This document shows, piece by piece, positions 28,730 through 38,099 of a stretch of 64,000 nt of DNA. A model generated the notes under the pieces. It worked only from the letters and a program-made list of their open reading frames with translations. It did not search any database and was not told where the DNA came from. Each line of letters starts with the position of its first letter. Positions within the stretch are counted from its first letter, which is position 1. Source of the stretch: JABDMH01 sp965223215 (lineage in GTDB: Bacteria; Bacteroidota; Bacteroidia; Chitinophagales; Saprospiraceae). The stretch is taken from contig CBDCVZ010000010.1 in NCBI GenBank assembly GCA_965223215.1, positions 4,774,001 to 4,838,000 of the forward strand, written 5' to 3'. Both the position numbers and the translations under genes were made by a program.

Positions 28730-29995
28730 TTAGGCGATTTTCCATGCTCCCCGCATCGGTTGATCGACCAATCGATTAGCAGCTTCGTCATCAATAAATC
28801 TTTGTGATTCGGGATCAAAATTGAGGTTGCGCCCCAGTCTGAGAGCAATAACACCAAGATTGATCAGCGTGCAAGAGCGATGGCCATTTAATTCATTAAG
28901 CGCAAATTTTTGCCGGGTCTTTACCGCTTCACTAAAACTCGTTAATTGTGGTGAAGGATCTGGTAAGGCCGCAATGGTCTGGGATAAGTTACCCGGCAAG
29001 TCACTTCTCATGCCACGAAACAGTTTGCCCTCAGGGCCTTCAATGAATGCCGCCTCGCGATCCCGATTGGCCCCATCAAGCACAATTTTGCATCCATCCG
29101 CATAGGTGTATGTGATTCTTCGCCAAGTGCCAGCGGCATCAGGGTGTTGTTGGGGGGCATCTACCTCAATGCTAATTGGGCTGGTGTCATCCTTTTCCAG
29201 CAGGTACTGCACCGGATCCATATAATGCTGACCCATATCACCCAGACCACCGCCATCATAGTCCCAATATCCTCGAAAACGCACATGCACCCGATCCGGG
29301 TGATACGGCTTATAAGGGGCAGGACCCAGCCACATGTCATAGTTCAATTCGTCTGGCACGGCTTCGATGTCCAAATCGGTTCGACCGCTCCAATAAAACT
29401 TCCAATCAAAACCCGTCGTTGCGCTAATCGTGACTTTAAGTGGCCATCCAAATGCCCTGTTTTCCACCAATTTTTTGATGGGCTTAATGGGAACACCCAT
29501 GCCATAAAACCGCTCCGCAAATCTAAACCAAGTATTGAGTCTGAAGATTCGGTCGTATTCTGCCACCGCTTTTTGTACCGCCTGGCCTTCTGCAATGGTT
29601 CGAGTCATGGGCTTCTCACACCAGATATCCTTGCCAGCTCGTGCTGCTTCAGCGGCCATAATGCCATGCCAATGTGGTGGGGTGGCAATATGTACCACAT
29701 CTATATCCGGTTGTTCTAATACTTCTCGATAATCTCCGTAGGTTCGAACATTCGCGTCAATCATTGACTTTGCCTTAGCGATATGCCGGGTGTCTACATC
29801 ACAGATGGCCACAAGCTTGCCCTCATAGTCAAAATGCAGTCTTCCCATAGCCCCGACACCAATAACCGCCTTAGTCAAGGTATCACTTGGTGCTGTGAAC
29901 CCTTTACCTAGTACATGGCGTGGTACAATTGAGAAGAGGGTGGCAGCTGTCGATGCTGTTTGTAGAAATTGCCGACGTGAATTAATCGATTTCAT
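28730..29995 (-). CDS. Gfo/Idh/MocA-family oxidoreductase, Tat-exported
   Basis: A 421-residue NAD(P)-dependent oxidoreductase. The N-terminus has a twin-arginine signal (SRRQFLQTAS then a hydrophobic stretch). The Rossmann domain follows (AVIGVGAMGRLH), with the EKP motif in IWCEKPMTR and the C-terminal Gfo/Idh domain containing DYDGGGLGDMGQHY. Exported members often act on sugar or cyclitol substrates and carry their cofactor folded through Tat. Forms a unit with the downstream DUF1080 gene. A minus-strand TATATTTG box lies at 30018-30025. Confidence 0.9.
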   Translation of the reverse strand: MKSINSRRQFLQTASTAATLFSIVPRHVLGKGFTAPSDTLTKAVIGVGAMGRLHFDYEGKLVAICDVDTRHIAKAKSMIDANVRTYGDYREVLEQPDIDVVHIATPPHWHGIMAAEAARAGKDIWCEKPMTRTIAEGQAVQKAVAEYDRIFRLNTWFRFAERFYGMGVPIKPIKKLVENRAFGWPLKVTISATTGFDWKFYWSGRTDLDIEAVPDELNYDMWLGPAPYKPYHPDRVHVRFRGYWDYDGGGLGDMGQHYMDPVQYLLEKDDTSPISIEVDAPQQHPDAAGTWRRITYTYADGCKIVLDGANRDREAAFIEGPEGKLFRGMRSDLPGNLSQTIAALPDPSPQLTSFSEAVKTRQKFALNELNGHRSCTLINLGVIALRLGRNLNFDPESQRFIDDEAANRLVDQPMRGAWKIA

Positions 29996-30017
29996 TTCGA
30001 TGCTTTTTTCAAGACCG

Positions 30018-30025
30018 CAAATATA
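30018..30025 (-). promoter_or_regulatory. -7 promoter element of the Gfo/Idh-DUF1080 unit
   Basis: Minus-strand TATATTTG, exact match to TAnnTTTG, 22 bp before the oxidoreductase ATG. The nearest TTG upstream is 26 bp away, longer than the usual spacing. Confidence 0.45.
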
Positions 30026-30192
30026 ACTCTTACTGCACGGTAAATCTTGTGCAAAAAGAGGTTTAGAGATTTAAGATTTTCTTCATATGAAGAGCAAATC
30101 AGAGGTAAGGTAGTCCTCATTCGATGGCAGTACAAAAAGCCGTCAAGCAAAAGTTCTTAATTTTAGCATCCACTCGCTAAAGTGTCGAACTA

Positions 30193-33100
30193 ATGTCTAA
30201 GTTCATGACAAATCAACTTGTGGTCAGTCTCTTGCTCGCGCTAAGCATTTCCAGTTTACCAGCTCAGCAGGTAGACACTGCGGTTGCGCATAAGATTTGG
30301 CTAGCAGGCTGCGAAGCTCTCAGGCTGGGCCATTTTCAGGATTGCGAGCGCGATTTCATCAGAGCGGCAGAGATATTCGACTCGGGCTCATATCTGTCCC
30401 GGGCGCTTGATTGTCATCTAAACCGGGCAGAATTACTCAGTCGTTCTGCATTAATCAAAGAGTCCAATGACTTGCTAGATACGATTGACATACTTCGTGA
30501 GGATTTGTCGTCTCAACAGCAGAGACATCAATACCACCTGGCAACGCTATGTCTACGCGTTGAAAATGAAGTCGATTTCGAAGCACGTCGTCAACTTTTA
30601 GACGCAGCTAAGCGCATTCATAATCAACTAGATAACATTGGAAATCAACTGAATGCACAGCTAAATCACCTTTGGGGCCTACACTTTTTTGACCTAGAGG
30701 TCCTCGATTCAGCAGCTATTTTCTTAGAACATGCCCTACCCCAAGCCATTGCCGCAGAGGATTCATATTTGGTTGGGCGCATAACCTTGCAATGGGCCAA
30801 GGTGCTTCGACGGTTGGGAGATCATGCTAAAGCCATTGATTTAATTAGACAGGGAATCGCCAGCTACCAGGACTATCATGGCCCCGTGCACACGGTAATT
30901 GCCACGGGGTATAATGATCTTGCCATCAACCAAAAGCAACTGGGGCAGGTAGCAGCGGCAGGAGAGAGTTTTGCAAAGGCCTTGTCCATCCGAGCGAAAT
31001 TGCACGGTAAGCACAGCAATGCCTATGCACGGGTTCTGAATAATGCAGCACTTCAATTTTTGGAAGCTGGTGATCTAAAAACAGCGCTTCTCCATGCTCG
31101 TGAAACCGTCCGAATCTTTGAAATGCTTCCTAAACCAGACAAGAGATTTCACCTAGCTTCTCATAATACCCTGGCCAAAGTATTGAGTGCCATGGGTCAA
31201 TATGATAAAGCTGCGATCGAGTATAGAAAAGCATTGGCCATGCATCGTTCGTCTTATCCTGGCAGTTCCCGGGCCAGATACTACTTGATTTCGTTGGGTA
31301 ATAATGCGCTTGATCGACATCAGCCACTGGAAGCACTACAGCACTTTCACCAAGCCATGTGCATTGCCATAGATGGATTAGATGTCAATGACTTGCACAG
31401 CAACCCATCTATGGACGACCCCTCTAATTATCAATCGCTCAAAACGCTTTGCTTGTTAAAGGCACGTGCCTGGCATACTCTACATCGTCACACCGGTGAT
31501 ACCATGCAGCTAAAGTCGGCCATCGAGCTGTATCGTTTGGCCGATCATTTCGCAGCCAAAAATCGCACAGAATCGCACTATCAGAAGTCCAGACTGGCTT
31601 ATTCGCGCCAAAATCTTGGCCTCTATCAGGGAGCCATCGAATCAGCCCTGGACATGTATCAACTGACGGGCAAAGAAAAGTACCTCAACCAGGCCTTTCT
31701 ATATCGTGAAAAAAGTAAATCATTGACGCTGTTGGAAGATCTGCTGGAAGCCAATGCCTTACGTACGAGCGGTGTACCCGAAGAATATCTCGCCCGGGAA
31801 CACACCATCCAGGACAGTATTGCCAAACTTCGGCGTGCACTCATCAAAGCGACCAGTGAGGGTGATACCAGTTTGATGGCGCAGCTACGTCAAGAAAGGA
31901 TTTCACTGCAAATCGAATTTGATGCTTTTAAAAAGAATCTTGAAGTGAAATTTCCCAGGTTTTTCCAGTCTAAATACAATTTTGATTTTCATGGCTTAAG
32001 TGACATGCAACAGCTCTTGGGTCAGAATGAAGTTGCGGTATCTTACTTTGTAGGTAGGGACAAGATCTTCCGCTTTTTGATCAAGCGTGATACAGCCGAT
32101 GCACGAATCATCACAAAACCCGATTCCTTAAATCAATGGGTAGAGCAACTTCGCCGTTCGATCCTAGCTTATGACCCCGCTCTGAGCCCAGATGATGTCA
32201 TGGCAGCCCAGAATCTATTGGAATACAAACGGATGGCCTATCTGCTGTTTGATTTGTTGTTGGGAGATCTGATCGAACAATTGGTGACGAAGGTGGTCAT
32301 TATTCCAGATGATGTGCTCAACTACATTCCCTTTGGGGCCCTGCTTACCAGTCAAGATTTGGGACAGCATCGATTGGCAGAGTTGCCTTTTTTGGAAAGA
32401 AAGTACACTTTGTCTTATAATTACTCCAGCACCTTAGCCAAGCAAATGGGTGCCCAGAAACCAGAGAAAGCCCCACGTATTTTGGCTATTGCTCCGTCAT
32501 TTCATGGCATAACTAGAGATTCACTTCGGGCAACCTTAGCACCACTTCTATTCAATGAAAGGGAGGCCGAGAGAATTACTGGCATTTGGCCCGGCCAAAC
32601 CTTGAAGGGTCGCGAAGCCACCCGAAGCTCATTTCAGCAGGCAAATGCAGCCTATGGCATCATCCATTTTGCCACGCATGCACTTGTGAATGAGGGCAAT
32701 GCGGATTTATCCTATCTAGCTTTTGCTGCAGAGCAAGCAGATCCGAGCTATCTGTATTTGCAAGAACTTTATAGTATGGACTTACCCGTCCATTTGGTTA
32801 CCTTAAGTGCGTGTGAGACCAGTCTGGGCCCATTACAACAGGGCGAAGGAATTGCCAGCCTGGCTCAGGGTTTTTCGTATGCTGGAGCCAAGAGCATTAT
32901 CACCTCTCTTTGGGAGGTGGAAGACGGAGCCGCTGAGCAAATTATGGTGTCCTTCTATCAGAATCTCGCCTCGAAATCTAGTAAGGATGAGGCACTTAAA
33001 GCAGCTAAAATCGATTACCTTGAGACCGTAGACGATGCTTTCGCCCATCCATTTTACTGGGCTGCCTTTGTACCAATCGGGGATATGTCAGCGCTTGACA

Positions 33101-33222
33101 AACCTAGCGAAGGATTTGCTTGGTGGTGGTATATTTTGGTTATTGCGATCGTCCTTCTGCTACTATTTTTCAACCGAACGAAAATTAGATCCACTAATGC
33201 ACAAGATCAATCAACCTTATGA
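30193..33222 (+). CDS. secreted TPR-CHAT protein with intact His/Cys dyad
   Basis: A 1009-residue protein. Signal peptide (hydrophobic residues about 9-24, ending PAQQ), TPR repeats across residues 25-500, a coiled-coil linker (about 535-590), and a caspase-like CHAT domain (about 690-960). The dyad is present: HFATHA with the catalytic His at 829, and LSACETSLG with Cys at 874. A hydrophobic helix near residues 977-992 followed by a basic tail suggests a membrane anchor. CHAT proteases in other systems are activated by partner binding through TPR regions. Here the domain should face the periplasm. The following creatininase gene overlaps its end by 26 bp. Confidence 0.9.
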   Translation: MSKFMTNQLVVSLLLALSISSLPAQQVDTAVAHKIWLAGCEALRLGHFQDCERDFIRAAEIFDSGSYLSRALDCHLNRAELLSRSALIKESNDLLDTIDILREDLSSQQQRHQYHLATLCLRVENEVDFEARRQLLDAAKRIHNQLDNIGNQLNAQLNHLWGLHFFDLEVLDSAAIFLEHALPQAIAAEDSYLVGRITLQWAKVLRRLGDHAKAIDLIRQGIASYQDYHGPVHTVIATGYNDLAINQKQLGQVAAAGESFAKALSIRAKLHGKHSNAYARVLNNAALQFLEAGDLKTALLHARETVRIFEMLPKPDKRFHLASHNTLAKVLSAMGQYDKAAIEYRKALAMHRSSYPGSSRARYYLISLGNNALDRHQPLEALQHFHQAMCIAIDGLDVNDLHSNPSMDDPSNYQSLKTLCLLKARAWHTLHRHTGDTMQLKSAIELYRLADHFAAKNRTESHYQKSRLAYSRQNLGLYQGAIESALDMYQLTGKEKYLNQAFLYREKSKSLTLLEDLLEANALRTSGVPEEYLAREHTIQDSIAKLRRALIKATSEGDTSLMAQLRQERISLQIEFDAFKKNLEVKFPRFFQSKYNFDFHGLSDMQQLLGQNEVAVSYFVGRDKIFRFLIKRDTADARIITKPDSLNQWVEQLRRSILAYDPALSPDDVMAAQNLLEYKRMAYLLFDLLLGDLIEQLVTKVVIIPDDVLNYIPFGALLTSQDLGQHRLAELPFLERKYTLSYNYSSTLAKQMGAQKPEKAPRILAIAPSFHGITRDSLRATLAPLLFNEREAERITGIWPGQTLKGREATRSSFQQANAAYGIIHFATHALVNEGNADLSYLAFAAEQADPSYLYLQELYSMDLPVHLVTLSACETSLGPLQQGEGIASLAQGFSYAGAKSIITSLWEVEDGAAEQIMVSFYQNLASKSSKDEALKAAKIDYLETVDDAFAHPFYWAAFVPIGDMSALDKPSEGFAWWWYILVIAIVLLLLFFNRTKIRSTNAQDQSTL

Positions 33223-33970
33223 TATTGCCGAGGCCAATTGGAAGACGGTTAAGGATACCAGCTACAAAGTGGCCCTTTTTCCCTGGGGTGCTACGGAAGC
33301 CCACAACTACCATTTGCCATATGCTACCGACAACATTCAGGCAGACTATCTAGCCAAGGAAGCTGGTCGAATGGCCTATGAAAACGGCACCCCCATTGCT
33401 GTGCTACCTACCGTACCATTCGGCATCAACACCGGTCAGCTTGATATAAAACTATGTCTTAATCTACTGCCGAGTACTCAGATGGCCATCCTCAGAGATA
33501 TTGCAGACGTATTGGTTCGCCACCAAATTGAAAAATTGGTCTTACTTAATGGACATGGCGGTAATAATTTTAAGAACATGATCCGTGAAATGTCTTTCTT
33601 ATTTCCAAACCTATTTATTTGTTGGGTGAACTGGTATCAATTGGTCGATTGGAATCTCTACTTTGATGACCCGGGAGATCACGCCGGTGAGATGGAAACC
33701 AGTGCGATCATGCATATTCGTCCAGATCTCGTACGACCACTGAGTGAAGCGGGTGCTGGAGCTGCGAAAACATTTAAATTGAGTGGATTCAAGGAGGGCT
33801 GGGCCACCGCTCAGCGAGCCTGGACTCAGATCACAGCAGATACTGGTGTGGGAGATCCGTCAGCGGCCACCCCAGCCAAGGGCGAAAAGTATCTCAGGGA
33901 CTGCGTACGAAAGCTGGCTACTTTTCTAATCGAACTTCATCAAACCGACAATGATGACCTCTACGAATAG
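33197..33970 (+). CDS. creatininase-family amidohydrolase
   Basis: About 257 residues. Motifs of the creatininase (creatinine amidohydrolase/FAPy deformylase MptE-like) family: WGATEAHNYHLPYATDN with metal-binding Glu/His/His/Asp, LLNGHGGNN, and DHAGEMETS carrying further ligands. The substrate cannot be predicted; members cleave cyclic or linear amides. The frame opens at 33035, but the ATG at 33197 (MHKINQPYDIAEANW) gives the family start and lies inside the end of the CHAT gene, so the two are probably translated together. Convergent with the T9SS protein gene, stops 2 bp apart. Confidence 0.85.
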   Translation: MHKINQPYDIAEANWKTVKDTSYKVALFPWGATEAHNYHLPYATDNIQADYLAKEAGRMAYENGTPIAVLPTVPFGINTGQLDIKLCLNLLPSTQMAILRDIADVLVRHQIEKLVLLNGHGGNNFKNMIREMSFLFPNLFICWVNWYQLVDWNLYFDDPGDHAGEMETSAIMHIRPDLVRPLSEAGAGAAKTFKLSGFKEGWATAQRAWTQITADTGVGDPSAATPAKGEKYLRDCVRKLATFLIELHQTDNDDLYE

Positions 33971-33972
33971 CA

Positions 33973-36312
33973 TCATGGAATGAGGTGCACTGTACCATTA
34001 AGCTCAAATTGATTTTGGCTACGCTGATGTATACCTTGCACCTTGTAAAGGTAGGTGCCAGCAGGGGCAATTTCACCATTTACTCGTCCATCCCAGCCGG
34101 TGGCAGGATCATCAGTCTCGAAAATTAAGGCTCCCCAACGATCAAAAATCCTCATTTTGTGATACCTCACATGCTCGGCATAGGCTCTGAAAAAATCATT
34201 GATGTCATTGTGATCTGGGGTAAACGCGTTGGGAATAAAGATGGGTTCATCGACATAGGTCAACACTTTATGCAAGTATGAGCAACCTATGCTGTCAGTA
34301 ATTCGTATCTGATATTCAGTTTCAATTTCCGGACTTACCACCGGTGAAAGACAGTCATGGCAGGTTAATCCGCCGAGGGGGAGCCACTCAATCGTGCTAC
34401 CTGTTAATGATCCGAGCACGATCTTGGGATGTAGCTCAATCGACTCTCCTCGAGTTATGCTGATAGAGCTATCTAATTCCAATTGCACTCCTCTAATGTC
34501 AAAATGATAGATGGTGTCGACCAGACATCCAGCGGGGGTAATGGCTCGAACCTTTAATTCTACTGGTTCAAGGCTGCTGGGTTGAAAAACAAAGGGATCG
34601 TGCCAGGTGGTACTGATTGTATCACGGCCCACGATCCATTCTATCCGCTCTAATTCTTCATCCCCCAGATACAAGATCTCTACCTCTTGATTGACACATG
34701 GGTTGCGAATCTCAATTTGAGGCTCTGGCCATTCGAAGACTTCGACATTCAGATAGGCAGTATCAAGGCACCCCTCCAGACCATTGGAGCCAACTACTCC
34801 ATATTGGGTGGAAACCTCAGGAGCAACCACTACTTCTCCACTTGTCTTACCGTCTACCGTCGGATCACCAAACCACTGAAGTCTATCGCTACCTGTCGCC
34901 TTGAGCAATAGGTCTCTCCCAAGGCAGATCTTGGAGGCGTCTGTCAATATTTTTAGAGTCTTAAAATCAGAAAAATATCCGTAGCGGCAACCGGTACGAT
35001 ACCCCCCGTTGATGGTTCCTAGATGAAAGCTACCTTTTGAATTGGAAACATTTAGTGCTCTTGAACCGATCGGTCGGTTGGTGAGATCAATCCGAGCAGC
35101 CAGGTATCGACCGCGAGCCCCCACCACCTCTTGAAAATCAGCAGATGTGATCAATTCAGGATTGCCGTTCATTGAAAACCCGTCTTCGTTACCCGTTTCA
35201 GTAATGAGTATGATTCCGAAGTTTTCGATCGTCGATCGTGTAAAATTGACTGATTGCGAACCAGTGCATTCTAATTTTGGCAAGATTGCCAGGCCGGTCT
35301 CACAGCCAAAACCTGTACCATGAACGACATAAACAGGCTTGTTTGCTTCGATGTGGGCCGCATTAATTGTCAATCGATAATCATGCATTTCGCCTTGCTG
35401 CAAGCTGATCGGTGCATTGCTTCCGTTAATGGTCACACGCGTGCCATCTTCGATGGCCAACACAAAGACGTGGTCACCACCATCGAGGAATCCTTTGACA
35501 ACAATATATTCTGTGCCCAGGATGTCGATGGGTACGAGCTGATCACCACCCAAGTCGAGACAGGGTCGAAATTCGTTGGAGTCGTCCTTCAGTGTAATCG
35601 CAATAAACTTATCGGCCTTTATGCTCGTTCCGGTGAGTTGATTAGCCACCTCGTGATCCGTAGTCGATAGGGAGTAGGTCTGACCGCGGTCAAGTACGAT
35701 ATCGAATGATTGTCCAGCTGAGTGCTTTTTAGTGCGCACGGACGGGGTGATCGAGATGGTGGTGACGGACTCAGTGGCAACAATGTCAATGGTTGAGGTT
35801 GCCGGAGGCGAATACCAGGAAGCGTTTGACCAGAAGTTTTGTGCAGGTACAAAAAACTGCTTTCCCAGAGCATTTCTACCCTTAAGTGAGAAAATATCGG
35901 GATTGATGTCACTGTTTACTTCGTAATATGCTGTGATGGGAGCATCTGCGGAGATTAAGATTCCTTTATTAAGGACCTTATTTTCCGGCCAGTTTTCCAC
36001 CATCCCAACCCTAGAACTGACGTCAACAGTGCGGCTTTCTTCCGCATTGACGAATACCTGAATTTGGCTAAAGTCAGGGTTAGCAGGTTGGCTGATGGTC
36101 ACGTTGGCAGCTTGCTCAAATGCGGCCAACCTAAACACGATGGGTCGATCTCCATGATCCTCCGTGACACTGGGAGCGGCAAACCAAAACTCTGTATCTA
36201 TTTGTGCCAATGCTGGTCGGGTAAGAATCACCAATGATACACTACCCAGGAAATAGATTGCAAGGTACCTAGCTTTGGCCAATAGCATTCCTTTGAGAAA
36301 ATATTGCAGCAT
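33973..36312 (-). CDS. large surface protein with IgGFc-binding-like domain and T9SS type B sorting domain
   Basis: A 779-residue protein: signal peptide (hydrophobic residues about 15-36), an N-terminal region like the IgGFc-binding family found in Bacteroidota adhesins (TEFWFAAPSV, ISADAPITAYYEVNSD), PKD-like or Ig-like segments around residues 440-680, and a C-terminal gliding-motility-associated (CHU_C, type B) sorting domain from about residue 690 (PNAFTPDHNDINDFF, IFDRWGALIF). It should be exported by type IX secretion and attached to the surface or released. Ligand unknown. Confidence 0.85.
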   Translation of the reverse strand: MLQYFLKGMLLAKARYLAIYFLGSVSLVILTRPALAQIDTEFWFAAPSVTEDHGDRPIVFRLAAFEQAANVTISQPANPDFSQIQVFVNAEESRTVDVSSRVGMVENWPENKVLNKGILISADAPITAYYEVNSDINPDIFSLKGRNALGKQFFVPAQNFWSNASWYSPPATSTIDIVATESVTTISITPSVRTKKHSAGQSFDIVLDRGQTYSLSTTDHEVANQLTGTSIKADKFIAITLKDDSNEFRPCLDLGGDQLVPIDILGTEYIVVKGFLDGGDHVFVLAIEDGTRVTINGSNAPISLQQGEMHDYRLTINAAHIEANKPVYVVHGTGFGCETGLAILPKLECTGSQSVNFTRSTIENFGIILITETGNEDGFSMNGNPELITSADFQEVVGARGRYLAARIDLTNRPIGSRALNVSNSKGSFHLGTINGGYRTGCRYGYFSDFKTLKILTDASKICLGRDLLLKATGSDRLQWFGDPTVDGKTSGEVVVAPEVSTQYGVVGSNGLEGCLDTAYLNVEVFEWPEPQIEIRNPCVNQEVEILYLGDEELERIEWIVGRDTISTTWHDPFVFQPSSLEPVELKVRAITPAGCLVDTIYHFDIRGVQLELDSSISITRGESIELHPKIVLGSLTGSTIEWLPLGGLTCHDCLSPVVSPEIETEYQIRITDSIGCSYLHKVLTYVDEPIFIPNAFTPDHNDINDFFRAYAEHVRYHKMRIFDRWGALIFETDDPATGWDGRVNGEIAPAGTYLYKVQGIHQRSQNQFELNGTVHLIP

Positions 36313-36455
36313 AGTAAATTCGACTATTTGATCCTTCTTTCAAAGACAACCCCATTATTTTAGTAGATTTTAACAGTAAAGGATGCCCATTTGTCGGCTA
36401 TCCCATTCTTCATGATCTCCCTTATAGTTGACCGGACCATCCGCCGCTACACTAG

Positions 36456-38099
36456 GTGGTGATCGGCATTTTTACTAATCTTGCAGTCTCATATCTAATA
36501 CCACCAGTGCTGCAATTATCTCGCGACAACGAGGTCAGATTCTTCTATATCGTGCTGGTGGTGAGCATCCCAGTTTTTCTCCTTAATCTTGGAGAAGTCC
36601 CTTTTTTGGAAGATGAGGGAATAAGGGCCTTGGTGGCACTAGAGATGGACTTATCTGATCACTATGTTGCGCCGACACTAAATGGTGAGCCGTACTATAA
36701 AAAACCTCCCCTTTGGAATTGGATTTTGTTGGCTTCCTTCAAGTTGTTCGGCCAACAAAATGAATTTGCGGCAAGATTTCCCATGGTTATCTGCTTGTAC
36801 GGCTTCTGCTTGTCGATTTTTCTGGTCGTAAAACGCCATGTAGGGAAGCATGAAGCAATTCTCACCACCATCATGTTTCTTACCTGTGGGAGGATTTTAT
36901 TTTGGGATTCTCTACTAGCTTTTATTGACATTGCCTTTTCTTGGGTTATTTTTCTAATGCTCAGTTGGATCTACAAGTACTTACATCGTGAGCAATATCT
37001 ATGGTGTTTTGTAGGTGCCTATCTTTTTGCGGCCATTGCGTTTCTATTAAAAGCACTTCCTGCCTTGGTTTTCCTGGGTTTCAGCCTTCTGGCAATCTTT
37101 CTCTATCATCGCAAGGGACGCAAACTGATTTCCAGCCAACATGTGGCGGGCATGGCCACTCTGATTCTCGTTCTCGGCATTTATTTGTGGTTCTACACCA
37201 GACATCAAAATCCTGAGAGTCTGATGGCTGTATTCTTAGATGAATCCACCCAGCGGACTTTTGTTGAATATGGATTTTTCCAGACCCTCATCCAGATCAT
37301 CTCCTTTCCGTTCGAAATGATCTATCATTTTTTGCCTTGGTCGCTCATTGTGGTTTTAGTTTTTAGAAAAAATGTGAGGACAACGTTGCTGGGCCAACCA
37401 TTCATCGCTTTCAGCCTCTTGATTTTTGCTGCAAACATTTGGGTTTACTGGACAGCACCAGAAGTATATCCACGCTACCTTTTTCCCTTGGCACCTTTCT
37501 ACTTTCTGATGGGGATATTCTTATACAATCAACAAACTGATCATTGGTCCCGGAAGGTGTTTGAAGTACTTTGTTATCTCATTGCAATCGGTGTTGGTCT
37601 GGGATCCTCGTTGGTCCTGTTTTCGGACGATGTGCAAATTGTACCTAATTTAAGTCTGAAGTGGATTGCAGTGTTTATTATTATGGGTGGGGCGGTTTTT
37701 CTAATGTTCAGGTATCGCCACTGGCAACTTCACTGGTTTTGCATCTTTCTCTTGGCTGCAAGGTTGGGCTTTGACCTTATTGTTCTTCCCTCGCGCAGTG
37801 TGCATAGCAGCATTGTGCCCATCCGTGAGGATGCGGTTCGAATTGGCACGCTCACCCGCAACCATCATTTAGCCATCTATCAATCAGACACAATGCGGTT
37901 TGATGCATCTTTCTACCTTACCCGTGAGCGGCAGCAGATCGTGCCCATTGTCAAAAAACTACCAAGTGATGGATTTCTGCTGGTAAATCCACGGATTTAC
38001 CACACCTTAGAAGGGAAATTTGCTATTCGGGACTCGCTGAGGGTGCCACGGCCTGAAAAGCATATATTTCTTGTTGAAATAAACGGAAATGAAAGATAG
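36456..38099 (+). CDS. GT39/ArnT-like integral-membrane glycosyltransferase
   Basis: A 547-residue polytopic membrane protein with about 11-12 hydrophobic helices. The first periplasmic loop has EDEGIRALVALEM followed by the PTLNGEPYYKKPPLWNW segment, the acidic-pair loop typical of dolichyl/undecaprenyl-phosphate sugar:protein or lipid A glycosyltransferases (GT39, ArnT). It would use a lipid-linked sugar and transfer it to a periplasmic acceptor. It begins with GTG at 36456; the N-terminal 15-20 residues are uncertain. The next gene, a GT2 with membrane anchor, overlaps it by 11 bp and could make the lipid-linked donor. Confidence 0.8.
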   Translation: MVIGIFTNLAVSYLIPPVLQLSRDNEVRFFYIVLVVSIPVFLLNLGEVPFLEDEGIRALVALEMDLSDHYVAPTLNGEPYYKKPPLWNWILLASFKLFGQQNEFAARFPMVICLYGFCLSIFLVVKRHVGKHEAILTTIMFLTCGRILFWDSLLAFIDIAFSWVIFLMLSWIYKYLHREQYLWCFVGAYLFAAIAFLLKALPALVFLGFSLLAIFLYHRKGRKLISSQHVAGMATLILVLGIYLWFYTRHQNPESLMAVFLDESTQRTFVEYGFFQTLIQIISFPFEMIYHFLPWSLIVVLVFRKNVRTTLLGQPFIAFSLLIFAANIWVYWTAPEVYPRYLFPLAPFYFLMGIFLYNQQTDHWSRKVFEVLCYLIAIGVGLGSSLVLFSDDVQIVPNLSLKWIAVFIIMGGAVFLMFRYRHWQLHWFCIFLLAARLGFDLIVLPSRSVHSSIVPIREDAVRIGTLTRNHHLAIYQSDTMRFDASFYLTRERQQIVPIVKKLPSDGFLLVNPRIYHTLEGKFAIRDSLRVPRPEKHIFLVEINGNER

